DNA of 64,000 nucleotides from Mesaphorura yosii (taxonomy: Eukaryota > Arthropoda > Collembola > Poduromorpha > Tullbergiidae): contig WIXG01000031.1 of the NCBI GenBank assembly GCA_009869945.1, forward strand, positions 124,001 to 188,000. The letters run 5' to 3'. The translations under genes and the position numbers were made by a program. Positions 9,646 to 22,469 of the stretch are shown piece by piece (position 1 is the first letter of the stretch; the number at the start of each line of letters is the position of its first letter). The notes under the pieces were generated by a model that saw only the letters and a list, made by a program, of their open reading frames with translations, ran no database searches and was not told the DNA's origin.

Positions 9646-12600
9646 TTAGGACGCTGGTGCAGGGACAGAAGGAACAAATTCAACTCCATCGGCTTCGGCC
9701 GTTGCCTTCAGCAAATCGGCGAGCACTGCTTGTCGTTCTCGGTACGCGGCTGACTTTCTTGATTTCTTGTGAGCTCTCGTGGTGGCTGCTGTGGCTGCAA
9801 TTGGTTCCGCGACTGCAGCAGCGGCTGCATTGGATTCATTCCCCTCCAAGTCACCCGCTCGCGGTGAAAACGCTTGTTCCAAGTGTCCTATGAGTGTAGT
9901 CATTTTGTTACTATTGCGGTGGTGTTTCCTTCTCGACGTCGGCAGCGCAATTGCTATCGTCGGCGACAGCGCCGAAGCCTCCGCAGCGATTTGCTGCCGC
10001 TCCAGTTCGTCACTCTTCTCTTGTGCATTTACTTGCGTATTTACATTGTTGTTCGAATTCGTATTTCTCCTATGCGCTGCTTGATGCATTGTGTGCATTT
10101 TCTGGTTGAATCCCTCCTTGAAAGCATTTGCGGATATTTTACCCAACCTTAACAGAGGTTTCAACGCAAGCCCAAACGATTCTGCAGCGGCTGTTGGATT
10201 CACATTCACATTAAGCCTAGGCAATCCGACTGCCGGGTGTGCGCGCGCCTGTTCGTTGTAGCCTTCATCTCGGAACGCAGGTCCTCCAAGCACCTTGGCT
10301 TGATGTGCGGCGAAAGAAGCTTCGTCCGCCGGCAGCATGATGTCTGGACGATATTCCATATTGGCAATCATGCTGTACTGACTGCTGCCCTTATTTCGTA
10401 GTCTCTTTGATGGTTTTGAGAGACTCGTCACCACCGGCTTCGGATAATTGATGTTCTGATGATGGTGCTTCTTTGAGTGTTTAACGGGTTGCTGTCCAGG
10501 AGCACTACCTAGCTGGGGCGGATAACTGTGATGGTGGTAAGTTGTGCCAGCATAGTGATGTTGATACGAAGGATTCTCCTCCGAGAATGCTGGCACGGAC
10601 TCGAACTGCTGTGGCTGAATTTGGATCTGGTGCGATGGCTGCTGAACGAAGGATGGAGCCTGGCCTTGGGGATAATTGTACGTTTGCTGCGGCGGCATCA
10701 CATACGAGTGTGACTTGACTTGATAAAAATCACTCACACCCGAGTTAGCATTCTGGGCTTGCGGCACTTGCGATTGTTGTTGGGAGAATGCTGACAAGGG
10801 ATAGTACGGCTGTTGCTGTACCTGCGGCTGCGGTACCGGTAAAGTTGTATGAGGTGCTTGTGTTGGTCCTGGACCGGGAGCCTGATCATGCGTATGTGCT
10901 GGTAACTGCAAGAATGCGTGGGCTTCCTCGTTTCTCCCAACTTCCTCGAGAGGCACGAGTTCCTGACCGGCTGGAGCCTGCGCTGGTGCAGGTTCAGTCA
11001 GAATTTGCTTCTGCGGTTGCAACTGGTAAGGATTATACGGCAATTGCTGAGCATTGTATTGTGGAACCGGTCGCGCAATTGGGGCAATCGGCTGGCTCGT
11101 TTCAATTTTGATTTGCTGGTCTGCCGGAACAAGGCCACTCAACGCACGGTAGTCGTGATCATCCTTCACTTTGTAGATTGTGTAATGGGAGTTGTCGTGG
11201 ACGCTTGTGAATGGACCTGATTCCGGTTGTGGCACGGGAGGCTTGCGCAATTCAGTTGGAACTGGTCCGATAAACTGTTGATAGTAAACAGGGCCATCTT
11301 GCTGCGATGGTAAAAGAACTGGACCGGGAACCAGCTGCTGAGGATAGCTTGGAGCGGGTACACGTCGCTTGGGGATGGCCGGTGCGACAGGCGCGGGTGC
11401 CGCCACCGGAGTAACTTGTGGCAACAACTGGTAAGGCGATTGCGGTGCAATAACAGGCACTTGCGCCGCTTGTCTTTGCAGTTCCTGTTGTTGGATGAGG
11501 TGCTGTTGCTGAAAAGCTTGTTGTTGGTACAACTGCCAAAGTTGCTGCAACGAATTTTGTTGAATAGCCTGTGTCTCAATTACTTGTTGAATCACAGCTT
11601 GTGTCTGTTGCATGGGGCTGGCTGGAGAGTTGCCAATTCCAGGAGGACCCTGCTGTTGCTGTGGCTGGCTCTGGATTTGCTGTTGCTGAGGAATTTGTTG
11701 CTGGATTCCTCCACCGAACTGATTTCTAGGATACTCCAAACTGTTCTGGGAATGAATAATTTGGTTCTGGATCGAAGCCGATCCTTCTTGAATGATTTCG
11801 TTCTCAAGATTTTGAGCCCTGTCACTCTGTGCTTGTTGTGCTTGCTGATTCAGTTGCTGCTGCTGCTGATTCTGCTCCTGTCCTTGAAGTTGTGGAATTT
11901 GTTCCTGAGTTTCCTGTTGTTGCTGCTGCTGTTCTGGAGTCGGGAAAGGCGGTGGTGGAAGAAGCGCCTGCTGAATCGCTTCGTTCAGTTGTTCTTCAGC
12001 AGTCGGATTCGATTGAACTTCCTGTTGTGCAGTTGTTGTTGTTGGCGGATCTTGAGTCGGGGTTTCCTTCTTCTTGTTTACACCCAGCACTTGTCTGCGG
12101 AAGTTTTCCAGAATTTGAGCCGCGCGTTCTTCAATACTCTGAGCGTATTGATTCAGTTCGTGGCTTGCATCCACCAAATCTTGTTGTGAAAACGGCGACT
12201 GAGACTGGCTACTGTTGATTGCCCTTTCGTACTCTGCCTGAATATCATACGTTTGTGGATACCTCGTGCTAGTCTCCGGTGGTGATTGCTGCGGCTGCTG
12301 TTCTTGCTGGTAGTCGGATTCGTCGGAGATTTCTGGTTGATTTTGTTGAAGCAGGATTTGCTGGATGTTTTGAGGTGGCTGAGTCTTCGGTTGATCTTGC
12401 TGTGGGCTGCTTGTTGAAATTGCTGAAGACTGTTCGCTGCCAAGTGCCAAAGTGCTGTCCTGCTGAGACTGGTGCTGTTGTGGCTGTGCTTGGACAGACT
12501 GTCCTGGTGGTGGACTGACCTGTCGGTGGTACTGTTCAATTGCCAATGGAGTCCCAGGTTGGAATGGCTGTTGTAGGTGTTGGACTTGCACCTGCTGCTG

Positions 12601-14891
12601 TTGAGGCTGTGGAAATTGAGTCGCAAACAATTGTTGCTGGTGTTGTGCGTTTACTTGAAACTGTAGTTGCTCCTGGGGTTGGGGCTGTTGTTGTTGTGGA
12701 GTAGGGGACGGACTCTGATAGATAAATTGCTGAGGTTGAACTTGCGATGGCGCCGTTGGTGTTGGACCTGCAACTGGAAGCTGATACTGGACTGGACTTT
12801 GTTGATATTGTTGAACAACCGGCTGCTGAGGTTGCTGAGTTGGTTGCTGCTGCTGATAAATTTGTTGCACTTGTTGTACGGGCGGCTGCTGACTTGGTCC
12901 GGTGGCGTAAATCTGTTGTGGGTGTTGAACGGCCAATGGGGACAGTGATGGACTTTGCACCACGTGCAGTTGGGGCTGAGGCACTGGAACTGGCAAAGGG
13001 GGTTGTTGCTGCTGTCCTTGATACACTTGTTGATGCAAAACTTGTGGTGGTGATGGACTCGGGCTTTGGAAAAATTGCTGCGGTTGTTGAACGTGTACAG
13101 GAGATGCCTGACTTGGTCCTGGACCCTCGAAGACTTGCTGCTGTTGCTGTACGTGCACAGGTGGTGCCTGGCTTGATCCGGGTGCTTGGAATATTTGCTG
13201 CTGCTGCTGCAACAACGGGACTTGGCTTGGTAACTGATACACGTGTTGTTGCGACTGAATTGGAGTGGCTTGGGTCGGATTTTGGAAAACTTGATGCACT
13301 GGTTGTTGGAGTATTTGCTGACCAGCTTGTTGTTGACCGAATCCGACGGCCTGTGTCAGGAGTTGAGGAGTTGCAGATGGCGACGGATACTGTTGAATCA
13401 ATTGTTGCGGCGGTGAGTCAGACGGCTGTTGCTGATATTGTTTTAGCTGTGGCCCTGCTGGCGAGGGTTGCGTGAACTGAGATAGAGTGTGCTGTGGCTG
13501 CACCTGCTGAACAAGCTGAGGTGCAGCTGATGGGGTGTAAATTTGTTGCTGAACCTGAGCCGTTAGAGTCGGCTGTTGAAATTGCTGCACTAACTGCTGC
13601 TGTTGATGATACTGCACCTGCACAGCTTCCTGCTCCAGTCGCTTCTGTTCAACGTCACGCTGTTCACTAGCTAGCTGAGCAAGTGCGTGCTGCTGCTGCA
13701 ATGCCAACTGCTGGATTGCTTGTCGGTGTTCTTCGCTAAGAGTGGACTGCGGTGGCGGTGGAGGAGCCTGAATCGGCTGCTGAGTGTACTGAAGTTGCTG
13801 GATTGGAGCCTGAATGGAGACAGAAATTTATTTAAATTGAAATTACTACAGCCAAATGCAAAATACTCACATTATAGGCTGATGATGAGCCAACAGCCAA
13901 GTTGAGTTGATGCGGTACGCGATGACTTGTCGCACTTGTGTTTATTTCCTCTGTAAAAAATAAGAATAGCAATGTCAGCATTAGTTAATGTCCGAATTTT
14001 TATTTGACAACCGATGAACGCACTCACCTTGAGCTTCAACGTCAGCCAGCACCTTCTTGATGTCCGGATCTCCAGTCATTCCATCCGACAGGGGGTCCAC
14101 GGACATGGATAGCAAAGATTCTGCTGGCTTCTGGTCCGAAACATCAGACTTGGCGGCTACCGGTTTCTCCTCCTGATTACTTACTCCGCCTATTCGGTGA
14201 TCAATGTCTACGTCTCCGTACATATCGTGCTGCGTCGAGAATTGTTCGTAGCTGTCACTGAATCCATCAGCCTCGTCATCTTGGGATTTCACTTGAGCAA
14301 ATGAGCTTAATCCTGCAGGCGTACAAAATTATGTTTATTTGAAAGATTATCTTCTCCGAATCTCATCTTAACGTCGGATTTTATTTAAACGAAATTGATT
14401 AAACCTTGGGCTTGAAACGTCTAAAGACGCTACCCTTTTTCTTCGCATTAGAGAGAAGAACCAATCGGTTGTGAATTCTACAGGGGCCCTGAAGCTTTGT
14501 TGCTTGGAACGGAACATCGCATAACATGTCTGAAGACAATTTCGGATGGGGCGGGTGGGGCAGAAAATGGCTTCCAAATTTTTCAACCCGGCATGTCGCA
14601 ACCAAATTACTGATAAAACGTGGAAAATGTCTGGAAACGTTAGGCAGGCGGTCTCTTGCAATATCTGGCTACAATTCTAACGTTACTAGACATTCGTTTT
14701 GTTAAAACAGTTTTTTCGTTTATCTTTAGCATTGGACTTCATTTTCACTTCGTGTAAGCTGATGATGAAAATTGTCCGAGAGCAGTTCGAAACTACAAAA
14801 GTTGTACGACGAGAGGATTTTAAACAAAGTGTTGAGATGACTCACCAATTAAAAGGATCAGTCCGATTTTTACAAATTTTGGCATTTTCAT
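9646..14891 (-). CDS. Large secreted Gln/Pro-rich low-complexity protein
   Basis: A 1524-residue protein of unknown function. Exons: 14846-14891, 14028-14312, 13871-13950 and 9646-13809, totalling 4575 bases. The first exon gives MKMPKFVKIGLILLIG, spliced onto LSSFAQVKSQDDEADG, so a signal peptide is created across the first intron. Residues about 32-137 are acidic and Ser-rich. From about residue 138 to 1150 the sequence is almost entirely Gln, Pro, Ser, Ala and Val with poly-Gln tracts and loose repeats such as PGPSQASPVHVQQPQQ. The last 370 residues are less biased: His-rich (TYHHHSYPPQ), basic (KPSKRLRNKGSSQYS), then MEYRPDIMLPADEASFAAH and LALKPLLRLGKISANAFKEG, which may be a short conserved module. 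No cysteines stand out. It could be an extracellular matrix, cuticle, silk- or adhesive-type protein. The exon model is well supported; function is unknown. Confidence 0.85.
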
Positions 14892-17800
14892 CTCTCAGAA
14901 TGAGTTCTGGAGTGCCAAAGGGTGAAAATGAGTTCCACTCTGATACGCTAACGGTGATTTAAGTTCGACGGCGAGAAATTGAACAGCATCCAACAAAAAT
15001 TTCACAGGACCAGTTTCAACTGTCCCGAACACACAAACACACTTCTGACACTTTCTATTTTGCTTCTTGAAGCAACACCAGCTTGAGACAATGATTCACA
15101 CAAGGAGCATCACACTCACTAACAACCACCGGATGTCAAAACCCAGGATTCGGCTAATCCGATCCACCGATCCAGTGAGGGCTAATTTCAGGTTGCTGCC
15201 ACTTCCGAGACAACGCTTTGCGGCTGGCCGTATTATTGATCTGCTCTTGAACAAGGTGGCAAGTGTATCACTTTGGTGGCCACAATTACACTGACAAGAT
15301 GAGCCAACTCAGAACACGCAGACAACATGAAATCAAAGTGAAATAAGAAAAGTATTACAAGAACGTTTCCTAGGTCGATGCAGGCGTCATGGTGCAGGTA
15401 CTTGACTCAACGGCTCACTCTCATCATCGTTTCATCCTCAATAACCACAATCATCATCAAACTCATCTTGTACCGCAGACAATGTCAACTAATACATATT
15501 TATTAGCATTCACGAAAATGCAATGCAACAAACTGGCTTTGCTGCTGCCCAACAACGGTAAATATGCAGTACGTGCGAATGTTTATTGTTTATGCGATGC
15601 TGTGCCTTAAATGTCTCAGTGGCCAGTGCCTAGTGACTGGTTTTGCATTTGACTTGAAAAATACACGTTTTTGACTTTCTAAATGAAAATCGCAACAGTC
15701 GCTGATGTGCCACTGCCACGACTCTTCAAGTACGCCGGCGTCTCGAGTGCAGTAGTTCAAGATCAAGGCAACTCGTTACGTCTTGCAATTCGACAACATT
15801 AACATTCGTAGATAAATGAAACTGAAACAAAAAATTACTTGTACTGATTTCTGCCAGTGGAGCAACGTTTTTTTAATAATTGGCTGCTGCGTGTACTGCA
15901 AAATGCATTAAACTCGTAAAGGCGCATCAAAGTATCAGAAAACCGGATTTCTTATTCACTCTCTCCAAACTGCCCCAACTGACTCAAGTGCCAAAACAAA
16001 GCAAAGTGTGCTGTTGCTGTACTGCTCCTCCTTTGATTCATGATAGGAAGAAGATCAACCAGGTGCGAGACTCTGATTGAATACAGATTAAGAAATTGTC
16101 ATTTCGCTGCCAATTCTTCTCAAAGAGCCAAGCTGTGAGGTGGTGCGAAGATTTGTTCATTTAAGAATAGTCTCCTACCGCATTATTTTTACAACACACG
16201 ACATGACAGCGGCAGTCTGACTGCGTTCTTCATAATTGGAAATTAAGTAAGATTTGGCTTGGAAGTGTTCACACTTGCGAAAGTTTGTTTTCATGTTTTG
16301 ATTATTACAAGCAAAAGTGAATATGATGTGAATTTTGACAATTTCATAAAACAAAGCAAAGTCATTAAGATGTTAATGACACTTCGGAAGCTGTTTACAA
16401 TTATCTCAATCTCCGAAGGGAAACGACATTTTGAAATGGAAATTCGATTGACGATTTTATTAATACAATTGCTATCGTTCAATTAAACATTTTCATTACA
16501 AGTTCAATTTCTATACGCCTTTAAGTGCAGTCACAAGACATTTGCCAATCTCAAGCATGACCCTTGATTGAATTTTCCCATGTATGGAGAATGGGAGTAT
16601 TATGCTTTCTCTTTTGTTATAATTTCGTCGGTAATTGATGACACCCCAGCAGCTAAATCTTAAATTCCTTTGATTTCTAATAGGGAAGTAGAATTTTTTT
16701 TTTAAAATGGCAGCCATATCTCGCACAAATTGACGAATAATTGACAGGTTACATGAGCTTGATTCTGTTTCCAATGATTATAAGTTTAGAATTACTAATG
16801 AGGAAGTTGAACCACTTTTCACGTCTACCTTCGAATTTCATCATAGAAGCATCAAAAAAAGTACAGGATTTCAGACTTTTGAAGTTAATCATACTCAAGT
16901 TAAATCTTTCACTTTAATGAGCTTGTGATCGTGAGAGCTTAAGGAGAATAGCAAATGAGTTTTTTGCCCTGCACAGCGAATCAGTGCACAAGGGCACGAG
17001 TTCAGAAAGCACATTTCTGACTGAACGATCCTCAGATTTTCTCTGGCTCCGAAATCAAGGTTACAGCTACAATTTAGCGATTTTACATAACATCCGTAAC
17101 AGTAATTACTTCGGGTACATGCTTGCACGTCAAATGTGCTATGAAAATTCTAAATTGTTGTAATGTTGCGAACTTGACCTCACTTTGTTTCTGCCTTGTG
17201 CGTTTATAATTTTATTAACCATAAAAATGTAACAGGTTCTCGGTTGAAGCAGATAGCAGATTAGAAGGCTATAAATTACTCGAAAACGTGAGAACATTTT
17301 TGGCAGGCCAACTTAATCCGTAGTCGTGCCTTCTCTTAGTCTCCGTTGAGCTTTACTAGATTGGATTTAGAATTGAGGCCAAAATTAAGAGTAATGGGTG
17401 ACCAAGACGAACAAATAAGTATCACTGTCAATCTCAAAATGCATAATAACACACTTACGACATGAACCGGTTTATTGATCTGAATGGGCAATCATTTTGT
17501 CGCACGCAAGGCCCACCTCACTAAATTAAATTAGTATTTGTATTAACAATGAAAGCACACACACGTAGATAATACAGGGCTAAGTCCGAAGGTCAATTCG
17601 AATGAATATTGCATGCTGTTTTAAATTAGCACGGGAAAATTCGGGAAAAGGAAGAAATGTAGTGGCATTCACAGTAACTTTATTATGGTACATTTGTCAA
17701 TCGTTCAATATCGTTAATCCACTTACCACTACATGAATGATTGAACCAGTTTTGTTTAGGGTGCAAAGATGCTTACTTCATCCTCATTCATTAATCATAA

Positions 17801-18398
17801 CTCTATTTGTTTGGCCACGTGTACGTGACTTTTCTCCTTGAAATCTGATTCAGCTTTCTATTCCTCGTTTCTTCGGTGCACAGCACAACAGAGCAAATGG
17901 CAAATTGCATTAGTAACAGTGACGAAGCAATCTCCACCACTGTAAACCTATGAATATAAGAGTTGGGGTGGTAAATGATTATCTGTAAGTGGACTGTATA
18001 TTAATATGGATGAGGTCGAAGGATCAAAATTTTAGTTATTGGTCGTCCAGCCACTAGTTAAAGCTCTTGAACACAATTTTCACTGTAATTTGTGCTCACT
18101 GCACACTTTATTAAACTCCAACTGCTGCCACGCAATGTGAAACTTGAACACTATTTACAAAACAGAAAAGTCTGAATCAAATCCTTTACGCTCACGGCGA
18201 CAATAAGCTTTCATTACAAACGTCATGTTGCCAATCTCACTCACATTTTTGACAGTCAGTTTTAATGATTCGCCATTTATTCAAAATTGAAAACTCAGGC
18301 CACTCTGGCGGACTTAAAATAATAGATTAAACACTTTAAAATAATAAAACGAAAGTTTCTTAACTCTTATATATTGTCAGAATTGTTGAAAAAGATGG
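14892..18398. other. 3.5-kb gap with no recognised gene
   Basis: The right part of this interval is the 3' side of BCAS2; the left part is the promoter side of the Gln-rich protein gene. All open frames are short and without family features. I found no tRNA, transposon ends or simple-repeat array. For a genome this dense the gap is long, so it may hold distal control elements or an unrecognised non-coding RNA. Confidence 0.4.
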
Positions 18399-19535
18399 TT
18401 AACTTTCATCCATTCCTTCTGTCGGGGCTGGTCCTGTGGTAGCCGTTGGTGGTGCGTCAGCTTGTGTTGTCTCGCGTAAAAACTTTTTCTGTGCCAATGC
18501 CGCTTTCTTCTCGTAAATTTCAGCTTCTAACTTTGTGCAAGCATGTTCAATTTCATAATTCTTACTGACAAGGGATACCCAAGAGGTTTCAAGTTGCTTC
18601 AATTGTTCGCCAGTTTTGGTTTGACTCGACTTTCGAGCCCAATTAATCTCTTGCACTTCTTTCCTGATTAAAATATCATACGAATGGATCATTTGTTCCG
18701 TTCAAAATAAAAGGCTTTCATAAGTGCATCATCACTCACTTGAGATCCTTAAGCTGCTTCTGGGCGACACGCACCATCCTCACGACGGACTCCAAGTACA
18801 ACTTCCATGACTCAGATCCATATTCAAGCATCGTTTCTAAATTCATTATCCTAATTAACACACGTGAATTAGTAAAAATGCATCAACGTGAATCATTTCA
18901 AGCAGCCAAAGTATACCTAGTTGTCTGGTGTTCCAGCTGAGCGTAGGAGTTGTCCACGCACTCCGTCCAAGCCTGAATGTCTGTTAATTTCCCAGTGGGA
19001 GGTGGAGGTAATTCATAGCGTCTCATGCTTAACGTTTCCATTGACTGTTTCTGGCTTAATCTTTCCATTTCCTTCTTCATTAATTCCGTCTGCAAGTTTA
19101 ATAATCGTGCACACGTGCATTAGTTCATGACCTCCTCTAAATCAGAAAACTCTAACATGTGACAAGTTATACCTCAAACCTGTGAAGTTCTAACGGCTTC
19201 AAATGTTCCAAATAGTTCTTTGTCGGACGATATCGCTTCTTCTCATCTTCAATCATGGCTTGTACCTGTGGTTCAATAATTCATTAGTATTCTTGATCTT
19301 AAACCGGATGCTCTTATGAGTCCGACAGTTGACAGACGCTTACCATTTCTTTCATTCCAGGTTCATCGTATTCTGTGTCAATGTATGGAAGAGCATCTAC
19401 CAATGTATTGCCTTGGAGTCCAACGATACTAGCAACCCCTGAAACACCAGTGGTTGCCGATGTTGGTAATGCGACTGTCCCGACGCCGTTCTGATGGGTA
19501 TTCGAGCTGGGTCCTGAGCCTGTTGGGATCGGCAT
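18399..19535 (-). CDS. BCAS2: Pre-mRNA-splicing factor SPF27 (BCAS2)
   Basis: BCAS2/SPF27 is a core member of the PRP19 (NineTeen) complex, which stabilises U5 and U6 during spliceosome activation. Exons: 19344-19535, 19173-19265, 18917-19089, 18740-18850 and 18399-18663, giving 277 residues. Diagnostic blocks are LVDALPYIDTEYDEPG, DEKKRYRPTKNYLEHLKPLE, LSMRRYELPPPPTGKLTDIQ then AWTECVDNSYAQLEHQ, and SWVSLVSKNYEIEHACTKLE. The C-terminal half is coiled coil. It is about 50 residues longer than the human protein (225), mainly through a Gly/Ser/Thr-rich N-terminal extension before VDALPY and an Ala/Pro/Thr-rich tail. Identification is certain. Confidence 0.95.
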
Positions 19536-20706
19536 GTTGTTCAACTTATTGAAAGGGCAACTTCGTATTTATCAGTTAGCAATAATACGAAGGAAGCGTC
19601 CAAAACTATCCCGGTTTAAGTCAGTCCTATCAGAGTGCATAAGCGACAAGCTTAATTAATTGCGATTTATAAGAATCAAATGACGTTGTTCGGTACCCGC
19701 ATAATGAACTTGAAAGGTTCTCAACTCGCAATCCTTGCACTGACTCAGTTTACAAAAGCGAAGGGAGTGAAACAAGCACGCTTTCGTATTCGTATTTCTA
19801 CAAACCACACACACGCACGCAACCACGCTTTCGAACAGAACGCTTCTTCATTCCACGCTGTGAACCCACGAGGACAAGGCACGAGGAAAACTCCTCCAAC
19901 TCCTGTCCTCGACACAGTCACAAAGTACAAGCTAGTTAAGAGCAGGATTAGTTAACCTCTTAACCATCGACTCCATCGATAAAGGTTGATGTCAAATCAT
20001 CTTGAAGGATTCATCGGAGTCTCGAGGAATTCGTAGGGGTCAGCGATCTTCAACTAGCAGTGGACGCACTCACATCGTCATCAATTATCAATGAAGCAGG
20101 TACTGAATCCTGATTAATTTTAAACACAAGTGCACATCAATCTTAGTACAGTGGTGGGACAGCACCGGTTTGGTTTGATTTGCCTTGTGATAATACTATC
20201 TTTGGTTTGAGTTTTTACTCGAATTGTATGCCTGCATGCAATTAACATGATGATTTATTATTTTCCGTGTTTATGAGTTTTTCTGATCATACCATGTCAT
20301 TTTTCTGATCTTTGAATCGAACGTAACTGGTTGCGTTACCTGTGGTACGATTTAATCTTGCAAGTGATACTGCATTGTACAGGTCCGAACGACTGAAGTG
20401 ATAATGATTGATGGAAGACGATGTTGGGAATTTGGGGCGGAACACAGATTTAGAATGACGTGACCTGGCTGTCTGCCTTGGTGACTGGTGATAAGCCATA
20501 AGGATGGCAACATGGTAAGATAAATTCTTATATCTATCATTTCGAACCAAGTTACACACGACCACATAATGTGATGATAAGCAAGCCCTATAATCCACTG
20601 TGTTAGTGCATTTCAAGACGGGACTGATTGCGTGTAACGCTTTAACGTGAATGTGCAAGGCTGATGGGGCGGTACGCATCTAAGCTTACGCTTCTCTTTT
20701 AATTTC
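19536..20706. other. Spacer between divergent BCAS2 and the snoRNA host gene
   Basis: It should contain both promoters. A pyrimidine-rich CTTCTCTTTTAATTTCAG at 20689-20706 looks like a 3' splice site, so at least one exon of the host gene is likely to lie upstream in this interval; I could not place it. Confidence 0.4.
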
Positions 20707-21249
20707 AGATGTGCGGAAACGATTCGAAGGATGACGCCGTCGTATTGATTGACGCCATATGTAAGTCGGTTGCTAATTCCCAATATCTTACGCGTGTTTG
20801 AGTTGGTTTTTCACAATTCTTAAGTATTTCACAAAATACAGTCAGTTCAGCTTCTGTTCTTTAGCATAGATTGGTAGAACGGATTTGCACTCTGTGCTAG
20901 AAAAATAAAACAGCTTTCTAGTCCAATTTTGAAAATCCGAAAATTACTTCGAATGTCTTTCGAACTCTTACTTTTATTTTTAGAGTAAGCAATGAGGCAT
21001 TCGGGACATTTCTGACCTGACAACCTTCAAAAGGCAATTTAATGTTATTAGCTCCATTTCTCTTGACAATCAATTTATTTTTGTTTCTTTAAATAGAATA
21101 CGTGGTGATATGCAACGCGGCTGCGGACAGGTCAGTATAATGATGGAAATTCGGTGCGTCCTGGGATGCTGGCATATAAATTCTACATCAATTGAAGCCA
21201 GTAGGTAGTAGGTGAGCAGATTTGGAACTAAAATTATTGTTATTGAAAG

Positions 21250-21325
21250 TTATAATGATGAAATGGTTTGGAACATTCGCGGTTTCGACCAGATATAGTG
21301 ATGGCCATTCCATGTCTGAACGAAC
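21250..21325 (+). ncRNA. SNORD14: Box C/D snoRNA U14, copy 1
   Basis: Box C ATGATGA at 21255-21261 and box D CTGA at 21316-21319. Between them CATTCGCGGTTTC (21274-21286) is perfectly complementary to 18S rRNA GAAACCGCGAATG. This is the domain A pairing that makes U14 essential for 18S pre-rRNA processing. The following ACCAGA is the internal D' region seen in animal U14. It lies inside an intron of the host gene. Confidence 0.88.
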
Positions 21326-21577
21326 GTCCTGAAATGAGTTGATCTTTCATGCATCTTAAAATGATACAAAATCCTTATCCCTCTTTTTGGTAGAATCTGA
21401 ACGTCCTTCTGCACGGTTACGCCTAATTGCCAGGCGCTTGAGAGGAAGAGACGATGCCCATCAGTTCATCCAGCTTTGATAAATGCGAACACGTCATGAG
21501 TCGAGACCAGGTGGGTTTCTAGTCTTTGTAGCTGAACTCTACTAATTATGTAATGTAAAGTTGTGTGTGCCAACCAC

Positions 21578-21664
21578 GTTGCAAGAATGATGATTATTTT
21601 GTGGGAATCTCTATGAAATTGATGATTCAAATGGAAGTATCCATATTCTGATTGCGTGCAACAA
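21578..21664 (+). ncRNA. Box C/D snoRNA with 28S rRNA guide
   Basis: Box C ATGATGA at 21587-21593, an internal C'-like TGATGAT near 21620, and box D CTGA at 21648-21651. A terminal stem forms from GCAA (21581-21584) with TTGC (21652-21655), extended by CAC/GTG. GTGGGAATCTC (21601-21611), just before a D'-like ATGA, is complementary to the conserved 28S segment GAGATTCCCAC, so the RNA should guide 2'-O-methylation there. I do not assign a SNORD number. The second guide before box D (AAGTATCCATATT) has no target I recognise. Confidence 0.8.
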
Positions 21665-21885
21665 TAATTACTGCCTTTTCTTATAATAGAATAAGAGTAA
21701 CTAACTTGATTTTATTTCATGTGATTATTTTATTTTTGTCAGAAATGGACTATATTGACCGCGGCGTAGCGGTGAAGACAACCTTATTTCGTCATTGCTC
21801 TTACAGCTCTTCATGCTTTGAAATTAAGGTGAGTAATCTGAAAATTTAAACTAGGAACCAGATTTACTGATATGGCTCGATAAAG

Positions 21886-21961
21886 ATCATTATGATGAGT
21901 AGAATACTTCAGGTCCGTGTTTATGAATCAAATGATTGTAATTGAAGTTCTGAGAAATGAG
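21886..21961 (+). ncRNA. SNORD18: Box C/D snoRNA U18, copy 1
   Basis: Box C ATGATGA at 21892-21898, box D CTGA at 21950-21953, and a terminal stem TCATT/AATGA. GGTCCGTGTTT (21912-21922) is the U18 guide, complementary to 28S AAACACGGACC; the following ATGAATCAAATGATT layout also matches U18. It should direct 2'-O-methylation in that 28S segment. Confidence 0.88.
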
Positions 21962-22469
21962 TACGCGAGATATATAAGTTAACGCAGTCAACTAGCGGGC
22001 AGATGATCTGAACTTAATTCCTTCTTTATTTGTAGAGCGGAAAGCAAAGCTACCACGGGCATTCTTGTTTGAAGTGTACGTAAGTCCAAAAATTCGACTA
22101 GAAAATAATCTATATTTCAATTTGAACGATGAAATGATAAAAAAAATGGAGGTTTTACTGGTGTTTTTCTCCGTTTGAGACAGTGTGAGATAATCTAATA
22201 TCTGGTGATTAAGCCATTCTTCTTTCTGCTAGTTGAGTAAAATAGATAGAGATTATGTGTTTTCAATTTGGTTTGATTCAGTAACTAAATATTTTTTCGA
22301 TACGGTAAGAATTAATTGAATACTTTTTTTCAGAGAATTGGAGACCTGGCACTGGTCATACGTACTTGTTTGCTAATGCCTTCTGGATGTGTTTGAAGCG
22401 AAGGGAGTCTTGCAGAACACTCTAGTTTTTGATGCGGTAAGAAACAGATATTTCTCATATTTTCATTCT

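Noticed and set aside
9779-13475. Several long plus-strand frames (up to about 257 codons) opposite the Gln-rich gene
   Set aside because: They are antisense images of CAG/CAA/CCA-rich codons, giving Leu/Val/Ala-rich nonsense proteins without domains; the minus-strand reading has a signal peptide and correct splicing.
15400-15480. CATCAT-rich stretch as a simple repeat
   Set aside because: Only a few irregular CATCAT/CTCATC units; not a meaningful repeat array.
20838-20960. Possible second H/ACA snoRNA in the first intron of the host gene
   Set aside because: A 5' stem (TAGCATA/TGTGCTA) and an H-box-like AAAATA exist, but I could not find a 3' hairpin with an ACA box.
22125-22210. Possible box C/D RNA in the intron at 22080-22333
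   Set aside because: Boxes are non-canonical (ATGATAA and CTGG) and no terminal stem or rRNA complement was recognised.
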